Source of the DNA: Panax quinquefolius
Taxonomy: Eukaryota > Streptophyta > Magnoliopsida > Apiales > Araliaceae
Assembly (NCBI GenBank): GCA_020205615.1
Contig: CM035166.1
Span: forward strand, 85,640,862 to 85,704,861
Length of the DNA: 64,000 bases
Direction: 5' to 3'
Position numbers and translations under genes: made by a program. The notes below the pieces were generated by a model. The model ran no database searches. It saw nothing but the letters and a program-made list of their open reading frames with translations, and was not told the DNA's origin. Shown here piece by piece: positions 1 through 11,010 of the stretch (position 1 is the first letter of the stretch; each line of letters starts with the position of its first letter).

Positions 1-88
1 ACTATATTACCCTCACTTAAATAGTTCGGCAAAATCTAATTAAAGATTTGCTAGTGAGAATAAGGATCTCATTTCAAATGTATATAGC

Positions 89-385
89 CTTGTGGTGACA
101 CAACAAACTATATATAAATAAATTGGTAGACAACTTTTGTCAATTACATCAACTATGCAACTCATTTTCTTTTGCCTCTTAGATTATTTTGATCAAGTGG
201 TGGCACATCCGAATCAAAATTATCCAAGTTAAGTCCGACCTAGCACTCCATATATTCAAAAAGAAAAATATCATCCTTGTGGTGACCACAACAAAACAAT
301 ATTGTTCAATTTTCTTTATAAGCATCAAATGTGATAAATTAACATCTTAAATACTTAATACTTGCCTTGTGGTGACACAACAAAC
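89..385. repeat. Three dispersed copies of a near-palindromic motif in L
   Basis: CCTTGTGGTGACACAACAAA or a close variant occurs at about 89-109, 275-296 and 362-383. The middle copy contains TTGTGGTGACCACAA, with 7-bp complementary arms around one base. The other two keep TTGT/ACAA arms. Spacing is irregular, so this is a dispersed hairpin motif and not a simple tandem repeat. Confidence 0.7.
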
Positions 386-1159
386 TCATATTAAATATTT
401 AATACTCTATTAATTTTATCATGCTAGAAAGCTGACGTTCGATATTCCAAATATCTTTGAATGCTTAGGACTTAATATAAAAATTGAGGGTTTGTTATTA
501 ATTTGTCTCATCTTGTTTAAGTGCATGCATTTATATATATATATATAAAATCGCGTCATATTAATTAACATGCGAAGCATGTTTGCATAATATATAATAT
601 ATATAGTATAAGCATGCACATATAGAATACTATATTCTACACGGATTGATTATGGAATTTTATTCTAGTTTGGTTCACTAGAGCCACCAAGTGAACAAAA
701 GGTTAAACCCCCAAGGGGTGTAAGAAATAATATTTAAATATAACTATTACATTTAAACCGGGCTCCATTACAAACGGTCTTCTTCAAGCTCCTTGTTCCT
801 TGATCTCCAATTCTTCAAAATTAATTCTAACTATTCCTATTACAAAAATATTTAAAATAAATAGAAACCTTGATCGTGATCGAGGGAAGTACATAGGAGG
901 AGATAGAATTTACATTAAGAAAAATTAGAGAAGGCAGTGCATGAGACCCCATTTAATAAAACCCATACATTCATGCATCCAACTAAAATAAAATCCAATC
1001 ACATTGGTCGATAGTCCATAATCAATCCCATTTATTATCATACACATCATCATATGCATCAATAAATAACATTCATCTTATGAATAATAAACATTTAATA
1101 TATATATATTGATATCATTTAATGGGCAAATTTAGTTAGTATAAAATCTATTTTTGAAT

Positions 1160-1700
1160 CAAAATAAACTCCTTTATTTTAATCCAAATTTAAATCAAAA
1201 TAAAACTATTTTTTTTAATTTATCCAATTTTGAATAAAATAAACTATTTTATTTTAATCAAAATCTTTAATCAAAATAAACTCCTTTATTTTAATTAATT
1301 ATGGAATCCAATTCCATGTAAAAAAATAACTCCTTTATTAAAGGAAACACGGATTCTTTTCCTATTCACAAATAAACTCCTTTATTTTGAATAATATGAA
1401 ATCTTATTTCATATTTAAATAAACTCCTTTATTTAAGGAAACATGGATTCACTTTCCTATTCACAAATAAACTCCTTTATTTTGAATAATATGAAATCTT
1501 ATTTCATATCTAAATAAACTCCTTTATTTAAGGAAAGATGAAATACAATTTCAACTCCAATTAGTTATCATGGAATCCAATTCCAACTCTAATTAGTTAG
1601 CATGAAATTTAATTTTATAATTAAAATAAACTCTTTTATTTTAAGATTAAAATAAACCTTTTATTTTTAATATTAAAATAAACTTTTTTATTTTAAGAAT
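1160..1700. repeat. Cluster of hairpins with a CTCC loop in L
   Basis: AAATAAACTCCTTTATTT, a 7-bp inverted repeat around CTCC (GGAG on the transcribed minus strand), recurs about six or seven times between 1160 and 1530, with CTCT, CTA or shortened loops up to 1700. It is interleaved with other inverted repeats such as ATGGAATCCAATTCCAT and ATGAAATCTTATTTCAT. A diverged tandem component with a period of about 90 bp is visible at 1330-1540. Confidence 0.75.
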
Positions 1701-1739
1701 AAAAAATAAAATTTTATTTTAATTATAAAATTGTCGAGA

Positions 1740-1746
<7 letters not shown>

Positions 1747-1778
<32 letters not shown>
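1747..1778. repeat. (TA)n microsatellite in L
   Basis: A run of alternating AT of about 30 bp within the LTR or leader of element L. Confidence 0.85.
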
Positions 1779-1781
<3 letters not shown>

Positions 1782-2445
1782 CCGTAAATCTTATAATATA
1801 TATTAGTATATATTAACATCTAGAATCATGATCCTGGATCATGCCACGTGACCAGCAATTCAGCATCTTTGTTAACATGCATACATGCTTCACGTTAATC
1901 TTGGAAGATTTAGAATCACCATTGAACTAACCACGTGAATGGAATCAGCAGCGAAAAAAAATATTTCGCGTTTTTTTTTTTTTTAATTTATAAATTTTAT
2001 ACAATAAAATTATGCCCAATTAAATTATTCTAAACACATATCAATATACATATCAAATTAAAACAATTAATAATTAGCATAAAGGTTTAGCTCGATGCCT
2101 TTATTAGGTTTGTAATATTCAAGAATCTTGATCAAATTGCATAAAAGTGCTGAAAGCGATGTAAAAATCGAGTTTAAAAATTTTACAAACCATATACCCG
2201 GATCACCCTTTATGCACAATTATTAATTAAACGAAAAAGATGAATAAGAAACATACCCTTGAAGATCCGAGCTTCCTCAGGTACAAGTTCACCTCTAATC
2301 CTTTTCGCGTTTAACTTGAATCCACCGGGTTTGGTTCCTTCCTTTGATCAACGTTAGCCACCCTAGTGTTTGGCCTCTAGAGGTGATCCACCAAGGAAAA
2401 AGAATTTTCAAGAAGAAGGGGTATTGGCTCAAATCCTAGTTTTTC

Positions 2446-2457
2446 CTATATGTATAG
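2446..2457 (-). promoter_or_regulatory. Putative TATA region of L
   Basis: On the minus strand CTATACATATAG lies about 1.45 kb inside the LTR. Downstream comes non-AT-rich leader, then AAGG|GTATGT at 2256, a good plant 5' splice-site match, about 190 nt away. The same TATA-then-donor spacing is seen in X, D, E and G, which supports this assignment. No transcript evidence is available. Confidence 0.45.
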
Positions 2458-3949
2458 AAAAAGGGCATACTTTCCAACAATTGGAATAACGTCTTCTTAA
2501 TATCTGATATAAGACTCCTCTTATAAAGATATCAAGTAACCCTATTAAAAATAAGATATTATTTAATTAAACCCTTTTTAATTAAAGGGGCTCCCTAATC
2601 TTATTAAGGATAATTAATTAAACTCCTTTAATTAATTTTCCTCCTAATCTATTAGGAATAAATAAGAGTACTTATATTAAATTAATTCCTAAACTCTTTT
2701 AGAAATTAAAATAATAATAATTGTAATAATATTAATAAGACTCCTCTTATTAATTTATATTTAATATTTCTAAAATATTAAATAATAAATATTAAGCTAT
2801 TTAATTTATTCTATCACCATAGATTAAATTAAATATACTTAACTATATTATTACGATTATGCCATTAACTTCTTAAATAATTATTCTTCCTTTTATGGTG
2901 TCTCTTTAGGTTCTCCATATTAAACCGATTGTGAATAAATCAATTAGAATAATTCTAATCTTATTTAAATAAATAAATTAAATAATTAATTTATTTAAAT
3001 AAATAATATTTATTCTCTGATAGGGATAAGCCTCCCCAAATGATCAACGACTTTCCGGATAATATAGATTTCAACATTAATCATAAAAGAACCTTTGAGT
3101 AAATAGTTACCGCACAATTCAATCCTTCCACTATACAATGTCCCAATTAAATATAAGGCATGGAATTCTTGTCAAGTCTTATTTTATTTAATTATATGTA
3201 TTTCGATCCTTAAATGCCTGACACCAAATAATGCAAATTAGAAACTCCTTTCTAATTTCATTACGCCTTAACCAAGGACTCTAGGGTTGTCATTTATCGA
3301 ATCACATAGGACATTTCTCTTCTTTTAATAAGTGGTAGATTCCTTATTGATCATACATTATCTCCATGTACAACTTATTATACCCAAGCATACCCTTTGA
3401 TATACCCTAAGGGTCTTAAGGAATAAGTCAAAGTATAACTCATCATACACAAGATACTATGATGATCTCAAGTCCAAGGATCACTTGACTACTATCACTC
3501 ACTGAGAATTCCTATTGACGTGCAAGTAAAACTTCATTAGGTATTACTTAGCGAGCCACGTTCAGTGAACTCATTCTCTAATAAGCACCTACATACTTGC
3601 TTTATTGTCTCCACACAAATGATCATGAGATCAATCATCCTCATCTAATGAGCAAGCAATGAATGTACCAATCTATCCGGATTCACTAATCCCCAATTTA
3701 GTAATCCAATGATTGGGAACTATTTTAGTTTTAAGATTTCTAAGAATTTAGATCTCATTAGAATGATCATCATCATTATTCTAAAAGCATTGCTTAAAAC
3801 TATGGGTTTATCACATATTATAAAACAGCATCACGTTGATAATTAAAAGCCTTTAATAAATTAATACTTTTTATTAATAAATGAATAAGATTGTTACAAA
3901 GTATATGCTTTATCATCAAACATGATTGGCTTGTGCATGCATACTACTT

Positions 3950-6274
3950 TCGACTTCATCACTTGGTTGGGGAAGATACGATGGATTTTCCTTCGACCTT
4001 TGTAGCGATCATTATGTGAGGTGGATCCTTCACCTTCTACATAATTCCACGGAACTTTGCGCAAGCTAACAATAGGATATTGTGCTCTGCATGGCAAGTT
4101 GATTGGCTCGGGAGCGATCACTTTCAAAGGATTGTTGCTTCCCTTGAGTTGAATTGTTGACATTGTGAGTGATTTGTTAACCCCATCAGCTTCAGTGGAT
4201 ATGACTGCTACCACACTCTTCCACTTAGTAGGACCTGAATTCTCACTTGCACATAACACATATCGATCGCCGTCCGCTAAGTAGGAGGACACCTTGTCGA
4301 TTAGATTTTGGATAAGGTGGCGGAGTGCCCAACATTCTTTTATCTTTGTGTGCATGAGGCCGGGAGTGATATTGACATACTCCATCGAATTGTGCGAGTC
4401 TGAGCGGGGTTGATTAGAGGTGATGGGCCGATCCTTCCTTCATTGATTAACATATAATGGATTTCCTCTATAGGTTGGCCTAAATAGGTGAATTCCCTTT
4501 TGTTGGCAAAATCCTGATTGGCCTTGGCATTTGCTCTCTTTGTCACTTTGTCTTCCAATATTTCATTTTCTAAAAATGATGAGGGATTATTCATGATAAG
4601 AGGTAGGAGACTGGCATGCTCCTGGCTGATTAACTGATGTGTCACTTGATGTTGATAAGTCACCAATTCTGCCAATTGCTCAATTTGCTTGCCTAAAGCT
4701 TTTATCTTTCATTCCATTGTGAACTAGAACTTGGCATAATCCCATTTATCATCACCGTCTTTAAGGGTCTGGGAGGATTCACAACTAAAATTGGAATTTT
4801 GTCTGCTACTCTAATTTATCATGTTGACCTCTTCTTCTTTGTGTTGAGGAAGAGGGTTGTCTTGAACGTGAGGCTGATCCGGTTTGGTGACCACGATCTC
4901 TCCGTTGTCTATCAGTTCGGATCTTGTGTTTCAAGGCCTAACAATCCACGAGTATCATGTCCAGTGCCCGGCATGATAAGCACATTTTCGGCGACATTGA
5001 AACCCCATCCATTAGAAATCAATTTGGTGGAAGAAGATGCGTAATTTTCTTCTGTGTTGTCGGAAGATTAAGAATGTTCTCGAGGTATCCCCTAAGGGTG
5101 TAAACACTCGAGGCGTTTGACTTCTCCACCTTTTGGTATTAGAGGGTTTCTGATTTGTGCTTGAAAGGGAGTGTAGTTTCTCCTTTGAATAGAGTGCGTT
5201 CGATTGCTTTTTGCCCTGTAGTATCGTGGAAACATCTTCCTCTTTCTTTTTATGGACCCTCGGGTGTTGTTCCCATAATTTACGGATTGGATGTGATCAA
5301 ATAATGACTTTGAGTCTTTGCTAGGTCTTGAATCTTTCAGGACTTCAATCCCATCTCAACCATCTCCCCATGTTTGACCATTTCAGAAAATGGTTTGTTA
5401 ATGCCGGCTAAAACTCTCTCATAGAACGGAGCTTCTTGTATGTCTATGAAAGTCATGACCATCTCTAATTCTATCATGGAAGGACTAACTTGGGCAGCCA
5501 GTCGTCTCCACCTTTGAGCATACTCTCTAAAAGACTAGTTAGACTGTTTCTTGATCTTGGTAATTTGATACCGATCAGGAGCCATTTGAGTTTGAAAGTT
5601 GTATTGAGTGAGGAAATCATGTGGTAGCTCTTCCCAGCTATGGATCTTTGAATTGTCTAATCTTTTGTACCACGACCGGGCTTCTCCAGTTAGACTCTTT
5701 TGGAACAATTGTATTCTAAGTTTTCGTCCTCTGCATAAGATCCAAGTTCCCCAATAAACACCTTTAAATGTGTGTAAGGATCTCCTAACCCATCATATTT
5801 TTCAAAGTCAGGAATTTTAAATTTTTCTAGATAATGAACACCAGGGAAAATACACAGATCAGCATATGAAACACTCCTGTGTGTTCCAATTCCTTTAATA
5901 GCACGAAGGGTCTCTTCCATTTGGAGGACTTTCTTTTTGATGTCACCAGTGTCTGGATCTCTAGTGGGATGGGCAGCATCATGAGTTTTGTTGGTCGTAT
6001 CCAACTGCAGTTCAGGTATTGTAATGACCTGGGTTCCTCCTTGTGTGGAGGATTCAGCATGTACGGGTATTTTCTTACCCTGTGTAGACTGGTGTAATTC
6101 TTTGAATAGAACAGCCAAATCTATAATTTGTTTGCTTAATCCGTCAAATTCTTTGCGAGAAACTGGATTAAGTTTAGTCTGGTCGGATGACGACATGATT
6201 GACTGTAGGCCTGTTGCCTTTTTGGATTTTGACCGGGTAGTAGGTCCGATTGGTTCCCTGCGAAAGAATTGCAT
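3950..6274 (-). pseudogene. gag: C gag and start of pro (broken)
   Basis: Retrotransposon capsid-type gag. The start at 6274 gives MQFFRREPIGPTTRSKSKK, matching the equivalent start in B. The N-terminal segment is intact for about 190 codons and includes the Tat gag block KYDGLGDPYTHLKVF. It then shifts frame near 5690. The next segment has SLTGEARSWYKRLDNSKIHSWEEL, interrupted here by description only, followed by a stop at the position of a conserved Glu near 5535. At 3894-4385 the reading frame resumes with the region between the zinc knuckle and protease (ECWALRHLIQNLID, then SLRKVPWNY), as in B. Function is established for the family and inferred here by similarity. The copy cannot encode a full protein as written. 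Confidence 0.8.
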
Positions 6275-6953
6275 ATTTAGTCTTTAGGGAATGTGTATAA
6301 TAACAAGCTATGTGATGTGTCCGTTTTAGGAATTTTATCCTACAAAACGGATGTCAGCTATTTGTAGCATGTTAATATGTATGTGTATACATTTCTTCAT
6401 ATTTCTCATTACATGGAGATAGATATGGAATGAAATTACAAGTAATTGTGTTTACAAGTAATTTGAAATGAAAGCATGAAGAGACTTTCCTCCGTTTTGG
6501 GTTTATCAGAGGATGACCTATCTTAGGTTGCTCTCGCGGCTTTTTGGCATGAAGGTTCCTAAATCATCGCAATCTACTTGACGGGAAGTTAATTCGGTCT
6601 TTCAACTGGAGCGAATTTGGGTGTGGTGCCTTTCCTGAGCCTGGGAGAATTAGTCTTCTCACGAGTCCAGTAATCAAACACCGACGGGATAGCCTCCTGG
6701 TGGAGGGACCACACAACATACATTCACATATATCGCGTCCCACCATATGAAAATGATGACATGTGCGAAGCACTAATATCACAAGCAGATATGGTGCGAA
6801 GAACTAATATCACAAGCAGTTATGGTGCAAAGCACTAAGTGCAATAAGGAAATACATTAGTACATATTCATCAAATGTAAATGCAACATCCACACACAAG
6901 CAGATAACAGTTTTGAAAAGATTGTAATACCGGCTTAAGTCCTCTTACTGGAG
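6275..6953 (-). other. C 5' leader between PBS and gag
   Basis: About 680 nt without a coding frame, similar to the 630-nt leader of B at 52315-52945. Short direct repeats of 'gtgcgaagcactaatatcacaagcag' type occur around 6760-6835. Nothing else was recognised. Confidence 0.7.
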
Positions 6954-6971
6954 TCCCCAGCAGAGTCGCCA
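6954..6971 (-). other. C primer-binding site
   Basis: Minus strand TGGCGACTCTGCTGGGGA lies 2 nt inside the LTR boundary. It differs at one position from the B site. From memory, Ogre/Tat elements use a tRNA-Arg primer with this type of PBS. The position next to the LTR end is directly visible. Confidence 0.75.
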
Positions 6972-7870
6972 CCGTCGACGTCCGGATTTTTAGATGTCCC
7001 TTTAGTTACTTGTTCTTTGGTGTTCTCATTTTAGGTGAGATTTGTTTGAAAAAACAAGTGAAAAAGGTCCGACATGTATAATGTCGACGATGGACTATTA
7101 AGAGTCGTCAGTTGGTTTTTTAAATGGTTGTACCAACACAACCGAGAAAAGGTTTGCACATTGACCCAGTGATGTGACACTGCTAAACGGGTCGGTGAAA
7201 TCGAGATTCATTAGGGTCCAGGGGACTTGGTTATACTGGGAGGAAGGTGTTAGGCACACCCCCCCGACATCCGTGTTACCACGGTGACCGCCTCTTTTAA
7301 AGAAACTATTATCTGAATGTGTGTGTGTGTGGGTCAATGTTCTGTTATTTGGAAGTAGTGCGAGGCCTCGTTCGTACCTATATACACAGGGTTTGAATTT
7401 ATGTAAAAATTCAGTTTTAAGCAAGATATGGCAGTGGTGATTTATAAAAGAGGTTTTTCAAACCATGATGCTCAATAGTAATTGAGACCTTTTACACTCC
7501 AATTTTATTAAGTGTTCGGCTTGATTGATTTTATTTAACAGATGCGAGGCATCCGTACGAAAATAATGTACAAAATAATACCGACTTCCTCATAGGTATG
7601 GAAACCATTTGAGGAAATTCAGACACCGTAGAATAATTTACAAGCTGTTTACAGCTGAAAATGTCCATCACGGGATCCGAATCTAGATCCAATAGGCTGA
7701 ATCAGTGATCACATGATTCCTAGGCGCACAAGATACATCAATTTGTACGACAGCAGTAAGCATGTATATATATAAAAGCTGTAAATATATATATATATAT
7801 ACAGACAAGATCACCAACCACGAAGCACCTCCATGGGGGATCAGAAATATAAATAAAGCTGTAAAAGCTA

Positions 7871-8018
7871 TCAACCGTCACGGAGGAAACTCCAGGTGGG
7901 ACGAAACGTAAATGAAGCTGTAAATACAGTCAACCGCCACGAAGTAAACTCCAGGCGGGACGAAATGTAAATAAAAATGTAAAAGAGATCAACTGCCATG
8001 AAGGAAACTCCAGGCAGG

Positions 8019-8047
<29 letters not shown>
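7871..8047. repeat. 59-bp minisatellite in C LTR, first cluster
   Basis: Three copies start at 7871, 7930 and 7989. Each carries the core GAAACTCCAGGCGGGAC followed by an 'aaataaa-ctgtaaa' tail and 'tcaaccgccac'. The array runs straight into a (TA)n block. A second cluster with the same unit occurs at 8430-8576 as part of the segmental duplication. Confidence 0.85.
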
Positions 8048-8064
<17 letters not shown>

Positions 8065-8574
8065 ATACTTCCATTTTCTTAATTGAGACCCTGATGCTCA
8101 AAAGTAATTGAGACCTTTTGATACTTCCATTTTATTAAGTATCCGACTTGATTGATTTTATTTTCGAGATGCGAAACATCTATAATAAAATAATGTACAG
8201 AAATAATGCCGACTTCCTCATGGGTATGAAAACCATCTGAGGAATTCAGACACCGCAGAATAATTTACAAGATGCTTACATCTGAAAATGTCCATCACGG
8301 GAACTGAATCTAGATCCAATAGGCTGAATCTGTGATCACATGATTCCTAAGCGCACATGATACCGCAATTCCTAAGCGCACATGATACCGTAATCTGGGA
8401 CAAAATATAAATATAGCTGTAAAGACGTTCAACCTCCACGGAGGAAACTCCAGGCGGGACAAAATATAAATAAAGTCAGAATATCGATCAACCGCCACGG
8501 AAGAAACTCCAAAGGACAAAAGCGTAAAGAAAGGCGTAAGCGATCAACCACCACGGAGGAAACTCGGTGGGGAC

Positions 8575-8641
<67 letters not shown>

Positions 8642-8699
8642 AAAGCGAGTAGTAAATATAGGATGTAAAATCGGGCTCATCGAGCAGTCCAGACCACGG

Positions 8700-8755
<56 letters not shown>

Positions 8756-8806
8756 CGAGTAAACGCCGCATCAAGTTCAGGCTCATCGAACAAAGTTCGA
8801 CACACG

Positions 8807-8856
<50 letters not shown>

Positions 8857-8917
8857 GCAAATAAACGCTCGGGCGGAATGCAAGCTCAATCGAGGCATAA
8901 CTTTCGATAATGTTAGT

Positions 8918-8996
<79 letters not shown>
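8022..8996. repeat. (TA)n blocks with unique spacers in C LTR
   Basis: Alternating TA runs lie at about 8022-8062, 8577-8638, 8703-8752, 8811-8852 and 8917-8996. The last four are separated by 55-65 bp spacers sharing 'aagc-agtaaacgc' and 'ggctcatcga-caaagttcga'. One spacer has the dyad TCGAACAAAGTTCGA. The blocks lie downstream of the TATA box, so they would be transcribed. Confidence 0.9.
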
Positions 8997-9000
<4 letters not shown>

Positions 9001-9306
9001 GAAACAAAACCATGGACCAAAGTCCAGGGGCAAATGTGCTGTAACCTGACTCTCAGCGTGAAGAAGGGTGTGTGCGAGAGATGAAGAGAAAGACTAAAGT
9101 GTGTGAGAGAAGGCTACGGTTATGCGCAAAGAAGACTTCTATATCTTTAGAGTGGGTAAACACTTGACTTTTGTAGGTACAAAAGAGGCTATATATGAGC
9201 TCACAGGTGTTTAAAATGAGAAAATACACTGTATGGGGTGAGTGCAGAGCAAATTGGGCAGGGCTTCCTCTCCATTTTCTCTTGCAAAATGGGCAGCCCA
9301 AGCCCT

Positions 9307-9315
9307 CTATTTATA
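9307..9315 (-). promoter_or_regulatory. TATA box of C LTR
   Basis: Minus strand TATAAATAG followed by agggcttggg. The same box is present in both B LTRs at equivalent positions (54956-54964 and about 17644-17652). Confidence 0.7.
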
Positions 9316-10374
9316 GACAAAGTAGCCATGGTGTACTCTGCTTGGTGAGTCTAGTGTGTACTGCTTGGTGAGCCTGCAGTGTACCAGAGAAGCAACCGAG
9401 TGGGCACTGGGTTTTTGGGTCGGGTCATCTCGAAGTATGTGCACTCGGGCACTGTAATGTCCACTCGAACTTTCAGAAGTGCAATCCGGGCATTCGTTTG
9501 AGGTATACATGACCTATTTCGGATCGCCATTGTCGAGTGTTGTACGATGTCATGGGATTACAGTTTGTACGAAGTCATTAAAGATGGGACGATGCCCTCC
9601 GGTCTTCAAGCTTCAACTTTAATCCGTTACCCCGCACAATAGTCACTCGGGATTGGTTACTCTTGTGGGATGACGTGGCATGGAATTACTTTGGCTAGAT
9701 GACGATGTTGCCCCTCACCGGTGTTATCGCCGGATTAGGCTGATAAAGCAGACGTTGCTCAGGGTTCGCTGAGATTGGACTGCTGCAATTTGTTGAAGGT
9801 CCTCATTGTCATCTTTGAGGTGTGCCTGTCTTCCCGATGTTATCGCCGGGTTGGTACAGTATATCTCGTTGTGAGCGTCGAGATTGAAGCTAGTCGCATT
9901 TGAAACAAGCATTTCTAGGGTTATCGCCGAAACTGCATTCCTTGGGGTTATCACCAAGTTTGGTGGTTATTCCCATAGTTGGGACTGAGACTGGATATCT
10001 CGGGGTTATCTCCGAGATTAATCGGTCTTCTCCGGTGTGTGTTCCGGTATTGGATCTGCCTGCCTCGGGGTTACATTCAAGGTTGGAATTGTTACTCCCA
10101 GAGTGGGCTCCAGGGTTGATGCTGAGCTTCCGGTAGTATCCGGTATGGATATGGATTATCTTTCAGGGTTCCATCTTAAAAGACGAATCTGTCCTCCTGC
10201 AATGTTAGTGACAGGTATACAGAAAATTTCGAGTGTCTACAATTAATATTCCCCTTAAATGATTTTTAAAACATTTAAAATTATTTTCAGACAATTACCA
10301 ATAATATTTTAATATTAAGGTATTATTCATTAAAATATTAAAGTCACTTATAATTACTTAAAATATGTTTAAAC

Positions 10375-10870
10375 CATTTATATCCTTTTAAATGATTTTT
10401 AAATCAATAAAATCATTTTTAATCTATTTATTTAATATAATTATTAAATAAATCTAATATTATTAATATTAAATAATTAATAAAATTTATCTCAAAATAT
10501 TATAAGTTAGGTTTTATAACTTAGAATATCTTTAAACTCTTTATTTTCATTTAAAATGATTTTTATAATATTAAAATCATTTTAAAACTAATTTATTTAA
10601 TATATTTATTAAATAAATCTAATATCATTAATATTAAGTAATTAATGAAATTTACTTTAAAATATTGAAAGTTACATTTTATGACTTAAAATATTATTAA
10701 ATACCTTATTATCATTTAAAATGATTTTAATATAATAAAATCATTTTTAGTTAATTTATTTAGTGCATTTCTTAAATAATTAATATTCAAATAATTACTA
10801 ATATTTATGGAAAATATGCCAAATTATTAAAAGTTAATGTTTATGACTTAAAAAAAAAATTTAAAAGCGA
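10375..10870. repeat. About 170-bp AT-rich tandem repeat in X, three copies
   Basis: Units begin near 10375, 10548 and 10715. Each has an 'aaatgattttt-ataaaatcatttt' inverted repeat, then 'aatttatttaata-attaaataaatctaat', then 'gttatgacttaaaat'. Divergence between copies is moderate. Confidence 0.7.
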
Positions 10871-10973
10871 TTTTATAATTTTTGAAATTTATTTACTATT
10901 TTAAATGATTTTTAGAATTTATTTCTATTTTTAAATCATTTTTCGAAATTAGAAAATAAAAATAATAGGAGCC

Positions 10974-10994
10974 GTCGCTATAGGCTATAGCGAC
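10974..10994. repeat. Perfect inverted repeat, 10-bp arms
   Basis: Arm GTCGCTATAG, one G, then arm CTATAGCGAC. It lies 16 bp from the next palindrome. Confidence 0.9.
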
Positions 10995-11010
10995 AAAATC
11001 TGTCATTTAG

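Larger units (their letters stand above)
1..3898 (-). mobile_element. Element L: LTR of an unclassified LTR retrotransposon, right end
   Basis: No coding sequence is visible in this AT-rich stretch. Read on the minus strand it starts TGTAACAATC at 3898, a typical LTR start, exactly where homology to the Tat-type gag-pol of element C begins. A TATA-like box near 2450 and a splice-donor-like GTATGT 190 nt downstream suggest that U3 is roughly 3898-2470 and that R/U5 or leader fills the rest. The left end lies outside the window, so it is unclear whether all 3.9 kb is LTR or whether leader is included. It holds many short inverted repeats, listed separately. The superfamily (Copia or Gypsy) cannot be decided because no protein domain or PBS is visible. 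Confidence 0.55.
3899..10241 (-). mobile_element. Element C: Tat/Ogre-type Ty3 retrotransposon, 5' part only
   Basis: Read on the minus strand: LTR 10241-6974, PBS at 6971-6954, leader, gag from 6274, and the start of the pro region down to about 3950. There homology to element B stops and L begins. Gag, PBS and LTR are all closely related to B, so C and B belong to one family. RT, integrase and the 3' LTR are absent and presumably lie left of the window, beyond the L insertion. The coding region is broken by frameshifts and stops. Confidence 0.85.
6974..10241 (-). repeat. C 5' LTR
   Basis: It begins TGTAGACAC on the minus strand at 10241 and ends GACGTCGAC at 6974, where the expected terminal A is missing. 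It is about 3.27 kb, against 2.75 and 2.95 kb for the two B LTRs. The extra length is explained by an internal duplication (7447-8060 repeated at 8086-8600). TATA is at 9307-9315. U3 (9316-10241) contains GGTTATC dyads. The transcribed part holds a 59-bp minisatellite and five (TA)n blocks. Confidence 0.85.

Noticed and set aside
4799..5044. Plus-strand open frame inside C gag (similar ones at 5879-6287 and 51919-52321).
   Set aside because: Antisense shadows of gag. The same frame opens in both C and B because the coding strand is conserved. No domain is seen.
7871..9033. Open frames coding for long Tyr-Ile repeats (also at 16775-17415 and 54035-54831).
   Set aside because: They are translations of (TA)n microsatellites in LTRs, with no conserved protein content.
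10974..10994. CACTA transposon terminal motif, because of GTCGCTATAG-type sequence.
   Set aside because: No CACTA terminus and no 3-bp target duplication is seen nearby. It is kept only as a palindrome.
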